This document shows, in pieces, positions 1 through 9,131 of a DNA stretch of 64,000 bases. The translations under genes and the position numbers were made by a program. Position 1 is the first letter of the stretch. Each line of letters begins with the position of its first letter. The DNA is taken from positions 50,795 through 114,794 of the forward strand of contig RAZA01000013.1 of the NCBI GenBank assembly GCA_003612485.1, in the 5' to 3' direction. This DNA is from a bacterium D16-50 (lineage in GTDB: Bacteria > Bacillota > Clostridia > Lachnospirales > Lachnospiraceae). The notes beneath the pieces are model-generated. The model saw only the letters and a program-made list of their open reading frames with translations, was not told where the DNA came from and searched no databases.

Positions 1-878
1 TAACGGGGGTGAACCGGGTGGGTTATGCATCCAGTGACAGAATAGAGGCTCTTGCCAATATTGATTCCGTCAGCGCCTTTCTTGGAAGCCTCCGGCAGGT
101 CGGCCGGGAAGAGGCATGCGAGGGGGATGGGGCACAGATTTCCGCGGAGGACGGGGAAAAGATCTGTCTGAAGGGCGGGGCGCAGATAGCCCCAAGGCAG
201 GAGCGGGGAGAAAGGGAAGGGTGTGTTATCGGGGATCATTCTATCCGTGTTCGGAAGCTGTATTTTTCCTATGGCGATAGGGAAATTCTGCACGGAATTG
301 ATCTGGATATTGCTTCGGGAGAGGCGGTGGAGCTGGTGGGTGCCAGCGGCAGCGGCAAGAGTACGCTGCTTTCTCTGCTGACGGGAGTGCGGAAAAGTTA
401 TCCGGGAGTTATCAGGATAGGAGGGCGGGACGCAGCAGCTCAAAGCCTCCGGCAGCTGTCGGAGGCGTATTGCTATATCTCCCAGAAGAGTTCTGTTTTT
501 GCGGGAAGCGTGTGTGAGAATATTGCAATGTCCAGCGTTCCGGACAAAGATCTGTGCAGGAAGATTTTGAAGCTTTTGAATATCTCCCACTGTGAGGAAA
601 TGGATCCCTTCCTTCTTTCTCAGGGAGAGAAGCAGAGGGTGAATATCGGCAGAGCATTCTATCGGTACGCAAAAAAGAAGACGGGGATTCTGTTCTGCGA
701 TGAGATTTTTTCTAATCTTGACCAGAAAAATGCGGAAGAGATCGCCCGGTCCATGAAGGCTTATTTTCAGGGATGTACCATTGTGTTCGTAGCCCATCAG
801 GACATCAATATCAGTTTTGACAGAATCCTTCGCATGAGGGAAGGAAGGCTGGAGACCATAGAGGGGAGGACGGTATGA
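1..878 (+). CDS. ABC exporter half-transporter, ATP-binding end (5' partial at window edge)
   Basis: This is the C-terminal part of an ABC exporter subunit. The frame is open to the left edge, and the first residues resemble the link between a membrane domain and a nucleotide-binding domain, so the membrane half lies outside the window. A GTG at 9 is probably internal. The ATPase domain shows a Walker A (GASGSGKST, about residue 114 counted from 9), a signature (LSQGEKQR) and a Walker B (ILFCDEIFSNLD). An acidic, glycine-rich stretch separates linker and ATPase. The stop overlaps the next gene by 4 bp (ATGA), so the two products are probably translated together as a heterodimer. Substrate is unknown; peptide or drug export is typical of such pairs. 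Confidence 0.85.
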   Translation, partial: TGVNRVGYASSDRIEALANIDSVSAFLGSLRQVGREEACEGDGAQISAEDGEKICLKGGAQIAPRQERGEREGCVIGDHSIRVRKLYFSYGDREILHGIDLDIASGEAVELVGASGSGKSTLLSLLTGVRKSYPGVIRIGGRDAAAQSLRQLSEAYCYISQKSSVFAGSVCENIAMSSVPDKDLCRKILKLLNISHCEEMDPFLLSQGEKQRVNIGRAFYRYAKKKTGILFCDEIFSNLDQKNAEEIARSMKAYFQGCTIVFVAHQDINISFDRILRMREGRLETIEGRTV

Positions 879-2524
879 AGAGCGGAAATCCTATTCTGAG
901 AGAATTTAACCGCAGTCGGACGGGGCTTTTGCTTTTAAATTTCCTCATGCTGGGTATGGCGGGAGTGGTGCGAACGGTGGGAGTGGGAAATGTGGGGCGG
1001 ATCACCGGGGAAATGGAAAGGGGAGCTGTTGGCGCCCTGCTGAGTGTGGTGGGAGTGTCCATTGCCCTGATCCTGCTGTCCTATGTGCTGCGGTGGGCTG
1101 CCGGAGGACTGTGCATGGGACTGTCCAATCAGCTGGCGGCGCAGCTGCGGGTTCGGCTGGTGAGACATCTGGAAGGTCTGAGCTTTCAGCAGTATGAGTC
1201 CAGAGAAAAAGGAAATCTTCAGTCTGTAATCTCCAATGATGTAAATGTGGCTACGGAGGTCATTTATATACTGCATTCCAGAATTCTGACCAATGTGTTT
1301 GTATATGTGACATCCGCTGTTTATCTGCTGTGGATCGACCGGATCATGGGGACGGTGATCATCCTTTTTTCCCTGTTTCTGGGGGGGATGAATCATATGA
1401 TCCTAAATAGGATCAGAGAGCATGAAAAGGGTTCCCGCAAGGCGCTGGGGGAGATTTCCAACACGGTTCAGCACGCCTTTGCGGGCATTGATACCATCAG
1501 GGCTTACGGAGGAGAGGAGTTTATTATGACTTCCTTTTCCAGAGGCAAGAAGCGCTATAACGGCAGCTGCCTGAAGACGGAGGTCATTGACTCCTGGCGG
1601 CTTACCTTCTATAACATTATATCCAATACCGCATTTTTTGCCGCTATGTTCTTTCTGGGGGCAAAGGGCATTCGGGGGGAAATGGATCTGGAAAAGGTAC
1701 TGTCCTTTTTGATGATTCTGCGCCAGATCATGACGCCCATGGAGGTGATTCTGCGGTGGATGACCAGTCTGGTTCGGTGCGACGTTTCCTGGGGAAGGAT
1801 ATATGAGGTGCTGGAGGAGCCTGCGGAGGAACGAAGAGAATGGGGGAGGATTCCCGGAGAAGCCCGTAGAGTGGAAGCGAAGGATATGAGCTTTTCCTAC
1901 GAACGAAAGCGTTCGGGCGGCGGGGAGATTGAGAGCGGAAAGGCAGTGTTTAAGGATCTGGACGTTGGCTTGGCAAAAGGAAGGCTCACCTTGCTGAAGG
2001 GAAAGAGCGGCAGCGGCAAGACCACACTGATCAAGCTGCTGTTGGGCCTATACCACGGGGATGAGGGCAGGGAAAAGCTATGTGTGGACGGAAGGGAGGC
2101 GCCTTTCGGACAGCTGGGGGTCTCGGCGGCTTTTTCGGAGGCGGAGAGCGCAGTGTTTTGTATGAGTGTATACGATAATCTCAGGATGGGGAATGAGAAT
2201 GTCACAAAGATGCGATGCAGGGAGCTGTTTGGGGAGCTGGGCTTCGGAGACTGGATAGATTCCCTGCCTCAGGGGCTGGATACCGTGTTGTCCGAGAGCG
2301 GGGGAGATGTTTCCGGAGGACAGCGGCAGATATTGGCGGTCATGCGGGCCATCCTGACGGATAGGCCGATTCTGATTCTGGACGAGCCCTTTGCAGCACT
2401 GGACAGAGAGCATGGATATCTGCTTGAGGCTTATCTGGAGAAGCTGAAGGAAAAAAGGTTTATCCTGCTTGTTTCTCATAGGGAGGAGTTCTGCCAAAAC
2501 GGGTGTGAAATAGTGCAATTATAA
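875..2524 (+). CDS. ABC exporter, fused membrane and ATP-binding domains
   Basis: A 549-residue half-transporter. The N-terminal 310 residues hold the ABC transmembrane domain, with several hydrophobic segments starting at LLLLNFLMLGMAGVV. The C-terminal part is the ATPase: Walker A GKSGSGKTT near residue 377, signature VSGGQRQ, Walker B ILILDEPFAALD and an H-loop in LLVSHRE. It starts inside the stop of the upstream half-transporter, which implies coupled translation and a heterodimeric exporter. No leader-peptidase domain (C39) is present and no precursor peptide gene is visible here, so a bacteriocin role cannot be claimed. A strong hairpin follows the stop. Confidence 0.9.
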   Translation: MKSGNPILREFNRSRTGLLLLNFLMLGMAGVVRTVGVGNVGRITGEMERGAVGALLSVVGVSIALILLSYVLRWAAGGLCMGLSNQLAAQLRVRLVRHLEGLSFQQYESREKGNLQSVISNDVNVATEVIYILHSRILTNVFVYVTSAVYLLWIDRIMGTVIILFSLFLGGMNHMILNRIREHEKGSRKALGEISNTVQHAFAGIDTIRAYGGEEFIMTSFSRGKKRYNGSCLKTEVIDSWRLTFYNIISNTAFFAAMFFLGAKGIRGEMDLEKVLSFLMILRQIMTPMEVILRWMTSLVRCDVSWGRIYEVLEEPAEERREWGRIPGEARRVEAKDMSFSYERKRSGGGEIESGKAVFKDLDVGLAKGRLTLLKGKSGSGKTTLIKLLLGLYHGDEGREKLCVDGREAPFGQLGVSAAFSEAESAVFCMSVYDNLRMGNENVTKMRCRELFGELGFGDWIDSLPQGLDTVLSESGGDVSGGQRQILAVMRAILTDRPILILDEPFAALDREHGYLLEAYLEKLKEKRFILLVSHREEFCQNGCEIVQL

Positions 2525-2526
2525 TG

Positions 2527-2576
2527 AAAAAGGCAAAGCTGCGGTAAAAATGGATCGGATGCAGCTTTGCCTTTTT
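2527..2576. terminator. Bidirectional rho-independent terminator
   Basis: A perfect 16-bp stem (AAAAAGGCAAAGCTGC at 2527-2542 with its complement at 2561-2576) encloses an 18-nt loop. It has an A-run on the left and a T-run on the right, so it can stop transcription from both the ABC genes (+) and the GH3 gene (-). Confidence 0.92.
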
Positions 2577-2634
2577 ATTCGTGACAGTTTATTCGTGACA
2601 ATAGAAGACTTGCGAAACTTGGCTTCTCTTGTTT

Positions 2635-4746
2635 TCAGGCGTTTTGGGGAAACTCTACCTGAAGGGACACGCATTCCTTTCCGGTCAGCTCCTTGGTTCT
2701 TTCGTCAGGCTGTCCCAGACCTGCGCTTATGAGAAATCGATTGCCGCCGGGCTGTTTTTCGCCTTTTTCATCGATGACGTAGAAGGCATCGGGGCAAAGC
2801 TGCAGATCTACCTGCCTGCTTTCCTGGCCGGATAGGCGTACTCTGGCGAAGGCACATAGTCTGGGGTTGGGCGGCGCATAGGGGGAATCCAGCGCCTTCA
2901 CATACACCTGCACCACTTCCTCTATGGCTATGTCGCTTTTATTGGTCACAGTTACAGTCACAGTGGTATGGGTGGGGTCATGTGCCATAATGGCGTTTTC
3001 TACCTCTGCGTCTCCGTAGGTGAGACCGTAGCCGAAGGGGTAGAGGGGACGTCCCTGAAAATATCGGTAGGTCCTTCCCTTCATGGAATAGTCTTCAAAT
3101 GCAGGCAGATCCTCCGTGCTGCTGTAGAAGGTCACGGGCAGCTTGCCGGAGGGGGATATCTCACCGAAAAGCAGTTTTGCGATGGTTCGGCCGCCTCTTG
3201 CTCCCGGATACCAGACTTGCACCACAGCGGCGGCATGGTCTTGAAAATAGCGCAGATCCATGGCGCTGCCGGTCATGTTCAGCAGGATGACGGGTTTGCC
3301 CGTTTTTATAACGGCCTCTGCCAGCTCCCTCTGAACCAGAGGAAGCAGAAGGTCCAGCTTGTCGCCGGAGGCGTAGCTGTTTCCCGTGTCCCCCTCTTCG
3401 CCCTCCAGAGTCTCGTCCAGACCCAGACAGAGGATCACCACATCACTGTTGTTGGCTACGTTCACCGCCTCGCTGATGCGGTCCTGCCTTTGGGCCAGAC
3501 TTTCCACCTTCTCCCGGAATAGGTGACAGCCCTCGGAATAATAGACTCTGGTATCAGGGGATACATAGTCCTGAATCCCTTCCAGCACGGTAATGTATCT
3601 GGAGGAGGTTCCGTGGTAGTTTCCCACCAGAGCGCTCCGGCTGTTGGCATTGGGGCCGATGACCCCGATGGATTTCAGGCTTTCCGCAGAAAGAGGCAGC
3701 ACACCGTTATTTTTCAGCAATACCACGCTCTCCGCAGTAGCCTTGGCGGCTGCTTCGAGATGCGCAGGACATTCCAGACGGTCAAATCCGATTTTGTCAT
3801 ATTCAGTATCATCAAAAAGACCCAGCAGGAATCGGGTGGTGAAGAGCCTTTCAGCGGCGGTTCCGATCTCTTCCTCGGTGACAAGCCCGTCCTGATAAGC
3901 CTTCAGCAGATGGAGATATGTATTGCCGCAGTTGACGTCACAGCCGTTTTTCAGTGCGAGAGCGGCGGATTCCTCTGCGGTGTCCGTCACCATATGCCTT
4001 GTGTGGAAATCCCCAATGGCCCAGCAGTCCGACACGAAATGGCCCTGAAAGTTCCACTTTCCCCTTAAGATATCCTGCATCAGAGTCTTGCTGCCGCAGC
4101 AGGGTTCCCCGTTGGTTCTGTTGTAGGCGCCCATGACGGCTTCCACTTCGGCCTCTTTTACAAGTGCTTCAAATGCGGGAAGGTAAGTCTCGTATAAGTC
4201 CTTTTGGGACACCTGAGCGTTAAATTCATGGCGCAGGGCCTCGGGGCCGGAATGGACCGCAAAATGTTTTGCGCAGGCGGCTGCCGTCATATGCTCACCC
4301 TTTCCCTGCATGCCCTGCACGTAGGCCTTGCCCATCTGGGCAGTGAGATAGGGATCCTCCCCGTAGGTCTCATGGCCCCGGCCCCATCTGGGATCGCGGA
4401 AAATGTTCACATTCGGGGACCAGAAGGTCAGACCCTTGTAAATGTCCCGATCCCCCTGAGCGCAGCTGGAATTGTACTTTGCCCGTCCCTCCACGGCGGT
4501 GATTCTTCCCATTTCTTCCGTCAGCTCCCTATCGAAAGCGGCGGCTATGCCGATGGCCTGAGGAAAGCTGGTGGCAGTCCCTGCCCGGGCCGCACCGTGA
4601 AGGCCTTCGTTCCACCAATTGTAGGCAGGTATGCCTAACCGTGGAATGGCCGGTGCGTCATATCTTAATTGAGAGGCTTTTTCCTCCAGTGTCATGCGGC
4701 TCACAAGCTCATGAGCCCTTTTTCTTGCTTCTTCTCTGTCTCTCAC
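2635..4746 (-). CDS. Glycoside hydrolase family 3 (beta-xylosidase / beta-glucosidase-like)
   Basis: A 703-residue GH3 enzyme, expected to release terminal beta-linked sugars from oligosaccharides. No signal peptide is seen, so it is probably cytoplasmic. The N-terminal TIM barrel begins at RMTLEEKASQL and contains YNWWNEGLHG, a combination common in xylan 1,4-beta-xylosidase-type members. The catalytic nucleophile is D240 in VSDCWAIGDF. The alpha/beta sandwich contains LDETLEGEEGD around residues 442-451, where the family's acid/base lies. A fibronectin-III-like domain closes the protein (EVVQVYVKA). The start is GTG at 4746, 7 nt after GGAGG; an upstream in-frame ATG at 4818 would lie inside the palindromic promoter region and has no ribosome site. 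No sugar transporter adjoins it; the GPH symporter is 22 kb away. Confidence 0.92.
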   Translation of the reverse strand: MRDREEARKRAHELVSRMTLEEKASQLRYDAPAIPRLGIPAYNWWNEGLHGAARAGTATSFPQAIGIAAAFDRELTEEMGRITAVEGRAKYNSSCAQGDRDIYKGLTFWSPNVNIFRDPRWGRGHETYGEDPYLTAQMGKAYVQGMQGKGEHMTAAACAKHFAVHSGPEALRHEFNAQVSQKDLYETYLPAFEALVKEAEVEAVMGAYNRTNGEPCCGSKTLMQDILRGKWNFQGHFVSDCWAIGDFHTRHMVTDTAEESAALALKNGCDVNCGNTYLHLLKAYQDGLVTEEEIGTAAERLFTTRFLLGLFDDTEYDKIGFDRLECPAHLEAAAKATAESVVLLKNNGVLPLSAESLKSIGVIGPNANSRSALVGNYHGTSSRYITVLEGIQDYVSPDTRVYYSEGCHLFREKVESLAQRQDRISEAVNVANNSDVVILCLGLDETLEGEEGDTGNSYASGDKLDLLLPLVQRELAEAVIKTGKPVILLNMTGSAMDLRYFQDHAAAVVQVWYPGARGGRTIAKLLFGEISPSGKLPVTFYSSTEDLPAFEDYSMKGRTYRYFQGRPLYPFGYGLTYGDAEVENAIMAHDPTHTTVTVTVTNKSDIAIEEVVQVYVKALDSPYAPPNPRLCAFARVRLSGQESRQVDLQLCPDAFYVIDEKGEKQPGGNRFLISAGLGQPDERTKELTGKECVSLQVEFPQNA

Positions 4747-4776
4747 TTTCTGTCCTCCGCCGATGATTATAAATGC

Positions 4777-4867
4777 CTGTTTCGGTATTATACCATAAAT
4801 ATGTGCGCTAAAGCGCACATGGAATCAGAAGCCGAAACAGAGCCCTTCTGTTTCGGTATTATACCAT
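4777..4867 (-). promoter_or_regulatory. Duplicated promoter-like element with nested hairpins upstream of GH3
   Basis: The 20-bp sequence ctgtttcggtattataccat occurs twice, at 4777-4796 and 4848-4867, 71 bp apart. Read on the minus strand each copy contains a TATAAT (4792-4787 and 4863-4858), so these are candidate tandem -10 boxes for the GH3 gene; no good -35 box was found. Between them lie a perfect palindrome ATGTGCGC-TAAA-GCGCACAT (4801-4820) and an inverted copy CCGAAACAG (4832-4840) that pairs with CTGTTTCGG (4848-4856). The palindrome could be an operator. Confidence 0.5.
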
Positions 4868-4943
4868 GTCCCACAGAGGATATCTTCCCATTATTTGCTG
4901 TTTTTTTCTTAAATATTGCTCTATGAGTATGCACTTCTTGCCC

Positions 4944-4972
4944 TTGACAGCTTCCGCAAAAAAAGGTACAAT
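4944..4972 (+). promoter_or_regulatory. Sigma-70-type promoter for the cyclase-homology gene
   Basis: TTGACA (4944-4949), a 17-bp spacer and TACAAT (4967-4972). Transcription would begin near 4980, about 95 nt before the chosen start codon. Confidence 0.8.
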
Positions 4973-5074
4973 AACTACTAAAAAGTAGTGCATATGAGCC
5001 GCAGGCTTCGGAACTTACAAAGGTTTTGCCGCAGTAAGGGGTGCTGCGGAGGAAATACCAAGGAGGGCGGGGGA

Positions 5075-6268
5075 ATGTTTCAAAAGGGTCAGGTATATGA
5101 GAATGTCTATATGATTTTCGTGGATGCGGCAGGACACTCCAATGTGGTCAGGAGCAATCCCAGAGATGTCTCCGATCAGGCCTTCGACCTATTGTACCAG
5201 AAGGTGTGGGGGCGTCTGAGGGAGGCGGCGGAAAAGAAGGGCTGCGGGATCGCGGAGGTATGGTCCTGGCTTGGGGACGGGGGAATGTTCGCCGTCCATG
5301 ACGAGAGGGAGCAGGTGGCTCTGGAGACGGCTCTGATGTTTGCCCGAAGCGTGCTGCAGAAGGATCTGCGGGGGCTGAGGCGGGAGTTTGCAAAGAGGGA
5401 AATCAACGGGGAGATTCATCTTCGTATCGCCGTCCACAAGGGGACCATACGCTATACGGATCAGGGGCAGCAGGGACTGATCCATTCGTCGGATATCAAC
5501 TGGGGAGCCCATCTGGAGGAGGCCACGCCTCAGGATTCCGTGGCCATATCCAAGGATGTCTACGGCATCATGGGCAAGAACAAGCAGGGCTTCGTCCACG
5601 GAGGCAGGTTCGAGGAGCGGGAAGTGTATGTGTTCACGCCAAAGGTGGACGCGGCGCTGGTGAGAAGGAACTGGGCGGCTTCTCAAGGGTTCGAGGGGCT
5701 GGGCATGGTTCAGGGCTATCTGCAGAGGGTCAGCCAAAGGGACAAGGCCGCCCTGATCAATACTGCCAAGGTGAGGGTGGTGGATTTCGGGACGACCCTT
5801 ACCACCTGCGCCAATTACTTGTTCTCCACGGAACGCCCGGTATACTATCGCGATGCGGTGATCAGCCTTCTGAATAGGGGCGGAAGCTTTGTCTGCTATA
5901 TGCTGGAGCCGGGCTCGCCGGGGGCCGCACAGCTTGCGGAGCTTCGGATGGAGGATACGGACGGGAAGCTGGAGTTTTCCATGGATAGGTTCAAAGTCTT
6001 CAAGGGCAAGGAGGTGGCGCCTATGGAGGGGTTTCAGGTCTATCAGTACAAGCTGAATTCCAACATGGCCGCCATGTTCATCGATCCGGAATCGGAGGAC
6101 GGGGTCTGTCTTTATTCTCCCTATCTGAACGGGATGCCCAAGGGCGGCGAGGTTCTCGACCGGGCCGACATGCCTCACTATCTGGTGAGCAGGAAGAAGG
6201 GCGGGATGTATGACTATATATGGAACTATGTTTCTGAGTATATGGAAAGTGCAAGGAGAGCTCTGTAA
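5075..6268 (+). CDS. Class III nucleotide-cyclase-homology domain protein with C-terminal sensor-like domain
   Basis: A soluble 397-residue protein. Roughly residues 10-200 resemble a class III adenylate/guanylate cyclase domain: FVDAAG near residue 15 and LGDGG near 65 fit the two metal-binding aspartates. INWGAHLEEA near 150 fits the N-x3-R transition-state motif, but with His in place of Arg. The C-terminal half (VRVVDFGTTLTTCANYLFS, FVCYMLEPGSPGAAQ, FIDPESEDGVCLYSPYL) looks like a separate alpha/beta domain reminiscent of phospholipase-D-fold regions of regulators; that link is weak. The ATG at 5075 was chosen for its AGGAGGG 8 nt upstream; the in-frame ATG at 4988 sits almost on the predicted transcription start. 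It is monocistronic, and no cyclic-nucleotide effector lies beside it. Whether it is an active cyclase is not known. Confidence 0.6.
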   Translation: MFQKGQVYENVYMIFVDAAGHSNVVRSNPRDVSDQAFDLLYQKVWGRLREAAEKKGCGIAEVWSWLGDGGMFAVHDEREQVALETALMFARSVLQKDLRGLRREFAKREINGEIHLRIAVHKGTIRYTDQGQQGLIHSSDINWGAHLEEATPQDSVAISKDVYGIMGKNKQGFVHGGRFEEREVYVFTPKVDAALVRRNWAASQGFEGLGMVQGYLQRVSQRDKAALINTAKVRVVDFGTTLTTCANYLFSTERPVYYRDAVISLLNRGGSFVCYMLEPGSPGAAQLAELRMEDTDGKLEFSMDRFKVFKGKEVAPMEGFQVYQYKLNSNMAAMFIDPESEDGVCLYSPYLNGMPKGGEVLDRADMPHYLVSRKKGGMYDYIWNYVSEYMESARRAL

Positions 6269-6306
6269 GGCGGCGGACTGTTTGGGAAGGTTGTTTTTGG
6301 ACATGT

Positions 6307-7275
6307 CTATTTTTCCGGCGTTTCTTCCGGAAAGAGCAGCAGAATGCGGAAGAACCCATTGTCCGTCTCTGCCATTGCCTCGCCTCCAAGCTTCCGCATC
6401 AGTTCCCTTACGATGAAGAGCCCTAAGCCTGAGGAAGCTCTTCCCCGGGCCGGATCGGCCTTGTAGAACCGGTCGAAGATCTGGGATATGTCCATGGGGC
6501 GGCTAATAGGAAAAGGATTCTCAAAGATGAGACAGCCGGCAGGGGATATTGTCCGGGACCGGGCCGTAGAACATCGGAGGGGACAGTGGGCGGGCGCTTC
6601 CCCGCTGCTCTGCAGGATCCGCAGGCCTCCGCTGCCGTGGAGCAGGGCGTTCTGGATCAGATTCAGAAAAATGCGCCGAAGGGCTTCTTCCTCTCCAAAG
6701 ACACAGAAATCTTCGCTCTCGAAGGAGACTTCGGGAGCGAATCCTGCCTTTTCAAACTGGGTATAGAAGCCCAGCAGGCACTCTCCCAATAGCGGGAGCG
6801 CTTGTATCCTCCGCTGGTTTTCCGGGGCGAGGGTGAAGTCCTCACCGGCCAGCTTGGTGTATAGGAACAGTTTCTCAAGCATATCTTCCAGATCTTCCAT
6901 GCGGCTTTGGGCCGCGGTCAGACAATGCTTTACTTTGTCGGCGTTCTCGCATTCCATGGCAAGCTGCACATATCCCGAAGCCCCTGTGAGAGGGGTGCGG
7001 ATATCGTGGGCAAGATTGGTGATGTTCTGCTTCAGGAGTCTTTCTTCCCGCTGATACAGCAGGTGCTCCGCATCCTTGGCGGACAGTATCTGGTTCAGCC
7101 GCTTACACAGCGTCAAAAGGCAGCGCTGGCGGCTGCCCGCCGCCAGTTCCATATGGCTGCCCCGACAGATTTGGGCAAGCTGCCCGCAGAGGGACCGGAT
7201 TTCCCTCCTAAGTCCTAGATAGAGCCATGCCAGACAGAGGCAAATCATGCATAATGTGATCAATAGGATAATCAT
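6307..7275 (-). CDS. Membrane sensor histidine kinase
   Basis: A 322-residue kinase with one N-terminal membrane helix (MIILLITLCMICLCLAWLYL) and almost no extracellular region. The dimerisation/phosphoacceptor box is NLAHDIRTPLTG with the His near residue 90. N-box (LNLIQNALLHG) and G-box (SSGLGLFIVREL) ATPase motifs follow. It is the last gene of a minus-strand operon with a response regulator, an ABC ATPase and a permease. Kinases with tiny sensor regions next to ABC genes often sense through the transporter (BceS-type logic); that is an inference. The start has AAAGGAG upstream. Confidence 0.88.
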   Translation of the reverse strand: MIILLITLCMICLCLAWLYLGLRREIRSLCGQLAQICRGSHMELAAGSRQRCLLTLCKRLNQILSAKDAEHLLYQREERLLKQNITNLAHDIRTPLTGASGYVQLAMECENADKVKHCLTAAQSRMEDLEDMLEKLFLYTKLAGEDFTLAPENQRRIQALPLLGECLLGFYTQFEKAGFAPEVSFESEDFCVFGEEEALRRIFLNLIQNALLHGSGGLRILQSSGEAPAHCPLRCSTARSRTISPAGCLIFENPFPISRPMDISQIFDRFYKADPARGRASSGLGLFIVRELMRKLGGEAMAETDNGFFRILLLFPEETPEK

Positions 7276-7372
7276 TGCGGAGTCTCCTTTGTTTCAGAAG
7301 GCCGGTCCTTCAAATAACCCGTTTTGACAGAGCTGCTCACCGGAACACCCCGAAGAGCAGCACAATACCTTC

Positions 7373-8185
7373 TCAGATATCCCGTTTGGACAGAGCCACA
7401 GCAGCAGCCACGGAATAGACGGTCAGAAATACCAGACTTATGGCATAGGTCTTCAGATCGCCGGGTCCCGTGTAAAGGGACGGACCATAGCTTAAGTTAT
7501 AGTAGAGCGTGTATTTTATCCATTCGTTGGCCCCGAACAGTCCCGTGAACTGGGCCACAAGCGTCACTGCCAAGCCGCTGCTCAGCAGCAGAGTGACGAC
7601 TATGCCGGCGGCAGAGCTTCTGGTGAAGGAGGAGATAAAGATCACCAGAGTCAGGAAGGCGGTGGTGTTCAGCCATGCCCAGCTGAGATAGAACAGGGTC
7701 TCGCCGGGCCCGGCCAGAGGGAGCATACCGCCGAAGAACAAGTTCAGCAGCAGGCATAGGCCTAAGAGCAGAAGCAAAATGCATAGGTTCACGAGCGCTG
7801 CGAGGAGAGTCTTGCTGCAGATGTATTTCCAGCGGTTCCTATGCAGCGACAAAGTGTTTTTCAGGAATCCGCTGTGAAAGTCCATGTAGACGAAAAGCGC
7901 TGTGAAGATTCCCAGAATGCAGGTGTAGGCGCCTCCGTCCATGCAGATCTCCCGGAGCATGTCCAGAGTGTCATACTGCTGCAGGATCTGTGGGCCAAAA
8001 TCCTCTGCGGTATACAGATAGGCGGTCATGCCCAGGCTTTCGGCAGCGGCCTGCCCCTGAGGAGTGACTACCAGCCATATCATCCAATAACATAGGACGC
8101 TGGCGGCCGCCAGAAGGCCCAGACAGATGTAGAGCGACTTGCTTCTGATCAGACGATAAAAATCCATGCGCAGCATATTAAGCAT
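7373..8185 (-). CDS. ABC-2 type transporter permease
   Basis: A 270-residue membrane protein with about six hydrophobic segments (for example LYICLGLLAAASVLCYWMIWLVV and LVNLCILLLLLGLCLLLNLFF). It is the membrane partner of the ATPase encoded immediately upstream; the genes overlap by 8 bp (8178-8185), a sign of coupled translation. The start at 8185 follows a GGGGGAAG ribosome site. The frame is open 99 bp further up, but that extension lies inside the ATPase gene. It resembles permeases of lantibiotic-immunity and small-molecule efflux systems (EpiE/MutE-like), although only one permease is present. Confidence 0.85.
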   Translation of the reverse strand: MLNMLRMDFYRLIRSKSLYICLGLLAAASVLCYWMIWLVVTPQGQAAAESLGMTAYLYTAEDFGPQILQQYDTLDMLREICMDGGAYTCILGIFTALFVYMDFHSGFLKNTLSLHRNRWKYICSKTLLAALVNLCILLLLLGLCLLLNLFFGGMLPLAGPGETLFYLSWAWLNTTAFLTLVIFISSFTRSSAAGIVVTLLLSSGLAVTLVAQFTGLFGANEWIKYTLYYNLSYGPSLYTGPGDLKTYAISLVFLTVYSVAAAVALSKRDI

Positions 8186-9131
8186 TTTTTTCTTCCCCCT
8201 TTCCCATGGTCTGGCCGTCCATGCGGGCCAGAAAATATTCCTCCAGATCCATATGGTGGAAGCCGGAGGAGTAGACCTGCACATGGTTCTCGATGAGCAG
8301 CTGGTTCAGCCATGCTCCCTCCTGCAGACCGTAGAGCCGTATGGTCCGGGCGTCCGTCACCTCCGGGAAAAGCTTCGGAGCGCGCTCCAGAATCAGAGCC
8401 AGGGCCCGCTTGGCGTCGTCCACCTCGATGCGGAAATAATCCTTGCAGTTTTGAGCCAGTTCTTCCCCGCTGATCTGATCCACCAGACTGCCGTCCTTGA
8501 TGATGCCGTAATGGGTGGATATCTTGCTCAGCTCCCCTAATATGTGAGAGCTGATGATGAAGGTCTTTCCCTCCTGATTCAGGCGGAGGATCAGCTGGCG
8601 TATCTCCCGCACGCCCTCCGGATCCAGTCCGTTGATGGGCTCGTCGAGAATCAATAGATCCGGGTTGCCCAGAAGGGCAAGGGCAATGCCCAGCCTTTGC
8701 TTCATGCCCATGGAGAAGCGCTTCACCTTTTTGCTGCCTGCGGCGGCGAGTCCGGTGTCCTCCAGAACTTTATCTACACTGGAATAGTCAGTGAGGCCGA
8801 TGCATTTGGCCCTCATGACGGCGTTCTGTCTGGCGGTCATGTGGGGATAGAGTCCGGCGGATTCTATCAGGCACCCGATGCGCCTCGCCGCGAAGGCATC
8901 GTTGTCTGGCCTGCCAAAGAGCCGGATATCCCCGGACGTAGGGCTTGCAAGCCCGCAGAGCATCTTCAGGGTGGTGGACTTCCCGGCGCCGTTTCTGCCG
9001 ATGAAGCCGTATATGGAACCCTCCCGTACCCGCATGTCCAGACGGTTTACGGCGGTCTTGTTCTGATACATCTTGGTGAGGGCCATGGTCTCCACAGCGT
9101 AGGCCGCGGAACGCTCATGATTTTGGTTCAT
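8178..9131 (-). CDS. ABC transporter ATP-binding protein
   Basis: A 317-residue ATPase of the type that pairs with ABC-2 permeases: Walker A GRNGAGKST, signature FSMGMKQRLG, Walker B LLILDEPINGLDP and a switch His in IISSHIL. About 90 residues beyond the ATPase core form the C-terminal tail common in CcmA/BcrA-like proteins. The start is the second in-frame ATG (9131), which has AAAGGAG about 9 nt upstream; the first ATG (9158) has no ribosome site. It energises the adjacent permease and is likely induced by the upstream response regulator; antimicrobial-peptide resistance is the best guess. Confidence 0.9.
   Translation of the reverse strand: MNQNHERSAAYAVETMALTKMYQNKTAVNRLDMRVREGSIYGFIGRNGAGKSTTLKMLCGLASPTSGDIRLFGRPDNDAFAARRIGCLIESAGLYPHMTARQNAVMRAKCIGLTDYSSVDKVLEDTGLAAAGSKKVKRFSMGMKQRLGIALALLGNPDLLILDEPINGLDPEGVREIRQLILRLNQEGKTFIISSHILGELSKISTHYGIIKDGSLVDQISGEELAQNCKDYFRIEVDDAKRALALILERAPKLFPEVTDARTIRLYGLQEGAWLNQLLIENHVQVYSSGFHHMDLEEYFLARMDGQTMGKGEEKNA

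Noticed and set aside
5075..6268. Pycsar anti-phage system
   Set aside because: A cyclase-like gene is present, but no cyclic-nucleotide-gated effector is next to it; the neighbours are a GH3 enzyme and a histidine kinase.
5189..6304. 371-residue minus-strand frame over the cyclase-homology gene
   Set aside because: The sequence is His/Pro/Arg-rich without motifs and opposite a gene with clear promoter and ribosome site.
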